In this document: piece after piece, positions 63,710 to 64,000 of the stretch
How the letters are laid out: every line of letters begins with the position of its first letter
How positions within the stretch are numbered: position 1 is the first letter of the stretch
NCBI RefSeq assembly: GCF_042433085.1
Contig: NZ_JBHLWA010000018.1
Span: forward strand, 27,068-91,067
Direction of reading: 5' to 3'
Origin: Gallibacterium melopsittaci
Lineage (GTDB): Bacteria > Pseudomonadota > Gammaproteobacteria > Enterobacterales > Pasteurellaceae
Length of the DNA stretch: 64,000 bases
Notes under the pieces: generated by a model
The model's database searches: none
What the model was told of the DNA's origin: nothing
What the model saw: the letters and a program-made list of their open reading frames with translations, nothing else
Position numbers and translations under genes: made by a program

Positions 63710-63822
63710 TTGGCGATGACCTACTCTCACATGGGAAATTCCCACACTACCATCGGCGTAACAACATTTCACTTCTGAGTTCGGCATGGATTCAGGTGGG
63801 CCTGTTGCACTATTATCGCCAA
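63710..63822 (-). rRNA. rrf: 5S rRNA, downstream copy
   Basis: The minus strand holds the conserved 5S core (CATGCCGAACTCAGAAGTGAAA, CGCCGATGGTAGTGTGGG, GAGAGTAGGTCA). The terminal stem TTGGCGAT/ATCGCCAA closes the molecule at 113 bases. Confidence 0.93.
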
Positions 63823-63874
63823 AAAATTCTTATTTTTTAAATACACTTCTAAAAAATATACTTAAAAAATAAAA

Positions 63875-63989
63875 CCTGGCAGTGACCTACTCTCACATGG
63901 GAAGCTCCCACACTACCATCGGCGTGGCAACATTTCACTTCTGAGTTCGGCATGGATTCAGGTGGGCCTATTGCACTCTCGCCGCCAGG
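63875..63989 (-). rRNA. rrf: 5S rRNA, upstream copy
   Basis: A second 5S gene, 115 bases, with the same core. It has a different terminal stem CCTGGCGG/CTGCCAGG and a few internal changes. It lies 52 bases upstream of the other copy on the same strand. The 23S gene is expected just past the right edge of the window. Confidence 0.93.
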
Positions 63990-64000
63990 ATAATTCGGCT

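Overview
This 64 kb window is chromosomal DNA of a low-G+C gammaproteobacterium, most likely a member of the Pasteurellaceae. The main evidence is gene content and order. The run mrdA-mrdB-rlpA-dacA-ybeD-lipB-lipA, the pnp-nlpI-deaD block and the ilvG-ilvM-ilvD-ilvA order without ilvE all match what I recall of Haemophilus-type genomes. I saw no AAGTGCGGT DNA-uptake signals and only one ACAAGCGGT, which is unusual for that family, so the genus stays open.

Layout from left to right. 1-5936: cell elongation and peptidoglycan genes (PBP2, RodA, RlpA, PBP5/6), then the lipoate genes. 6099-7628: comM. 7705-10348: pepT-dcuC, an anaerobic peptide and C4-dicarboxylate operon behind an FNR-like box. 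10620-22121: one 3833-residue BapA-like surface protein with about 28 Ig-like modules and a C-terminal RTX-like domain of higher G+C. A ten-base homopolymer lies next to its probable promoter. 22828-24760: norB, a quinol-type nitric oxide reductase gene wrecked by two stops, two frameshifts and a deletion of about 100 codons. 24926-31052: a LysR regulator and a five-gene operon for the lower protocatechuate/gallate 4,5-cleavage pathway (tautomerase, hydratase, aldolase, pyrone hydrolase) with a DctA-like transporter whose binding-site residues have changed. 31096-35871: a YbhGFSR-type ABC exporter. 36074-39977: trmN6, srmB, an EmrE-like pump and glmU. 40166-43843: nanM, rpe, gph, trpS. 43880-49425: the ilvLGMDA operon with an attenuator. 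49632-52481: a YigL-like phosphatase, crcB, folA, pheA. 52672-56874: glpABC. 57364-63303: pnp, nlpI, deaD, ygfZ. 63528-64000: tRNA-Trp, tRNA-Asp and two tandem 5S genes, which form the end of an rRNA operon entering from the right on the minus strand.

Most of the window is housekeeping. The accessory part is 10.6-31 kb. There the catabolic operon can turn 2-pyrone-4,6-dicarboxylate into pyruvate and oxaloacetate without oxygen, yet no ring-cleaving dioxygenase is present. Together with dcuC, glpABC and the FNR-like box, this suggests a host-associated facultative anaerobe that takes up a ready-made pyrone or tricarboxylate. That physiological reading is inference. The enzyme family assignments rest on motifs and remembered homologues, because no database search was possible.
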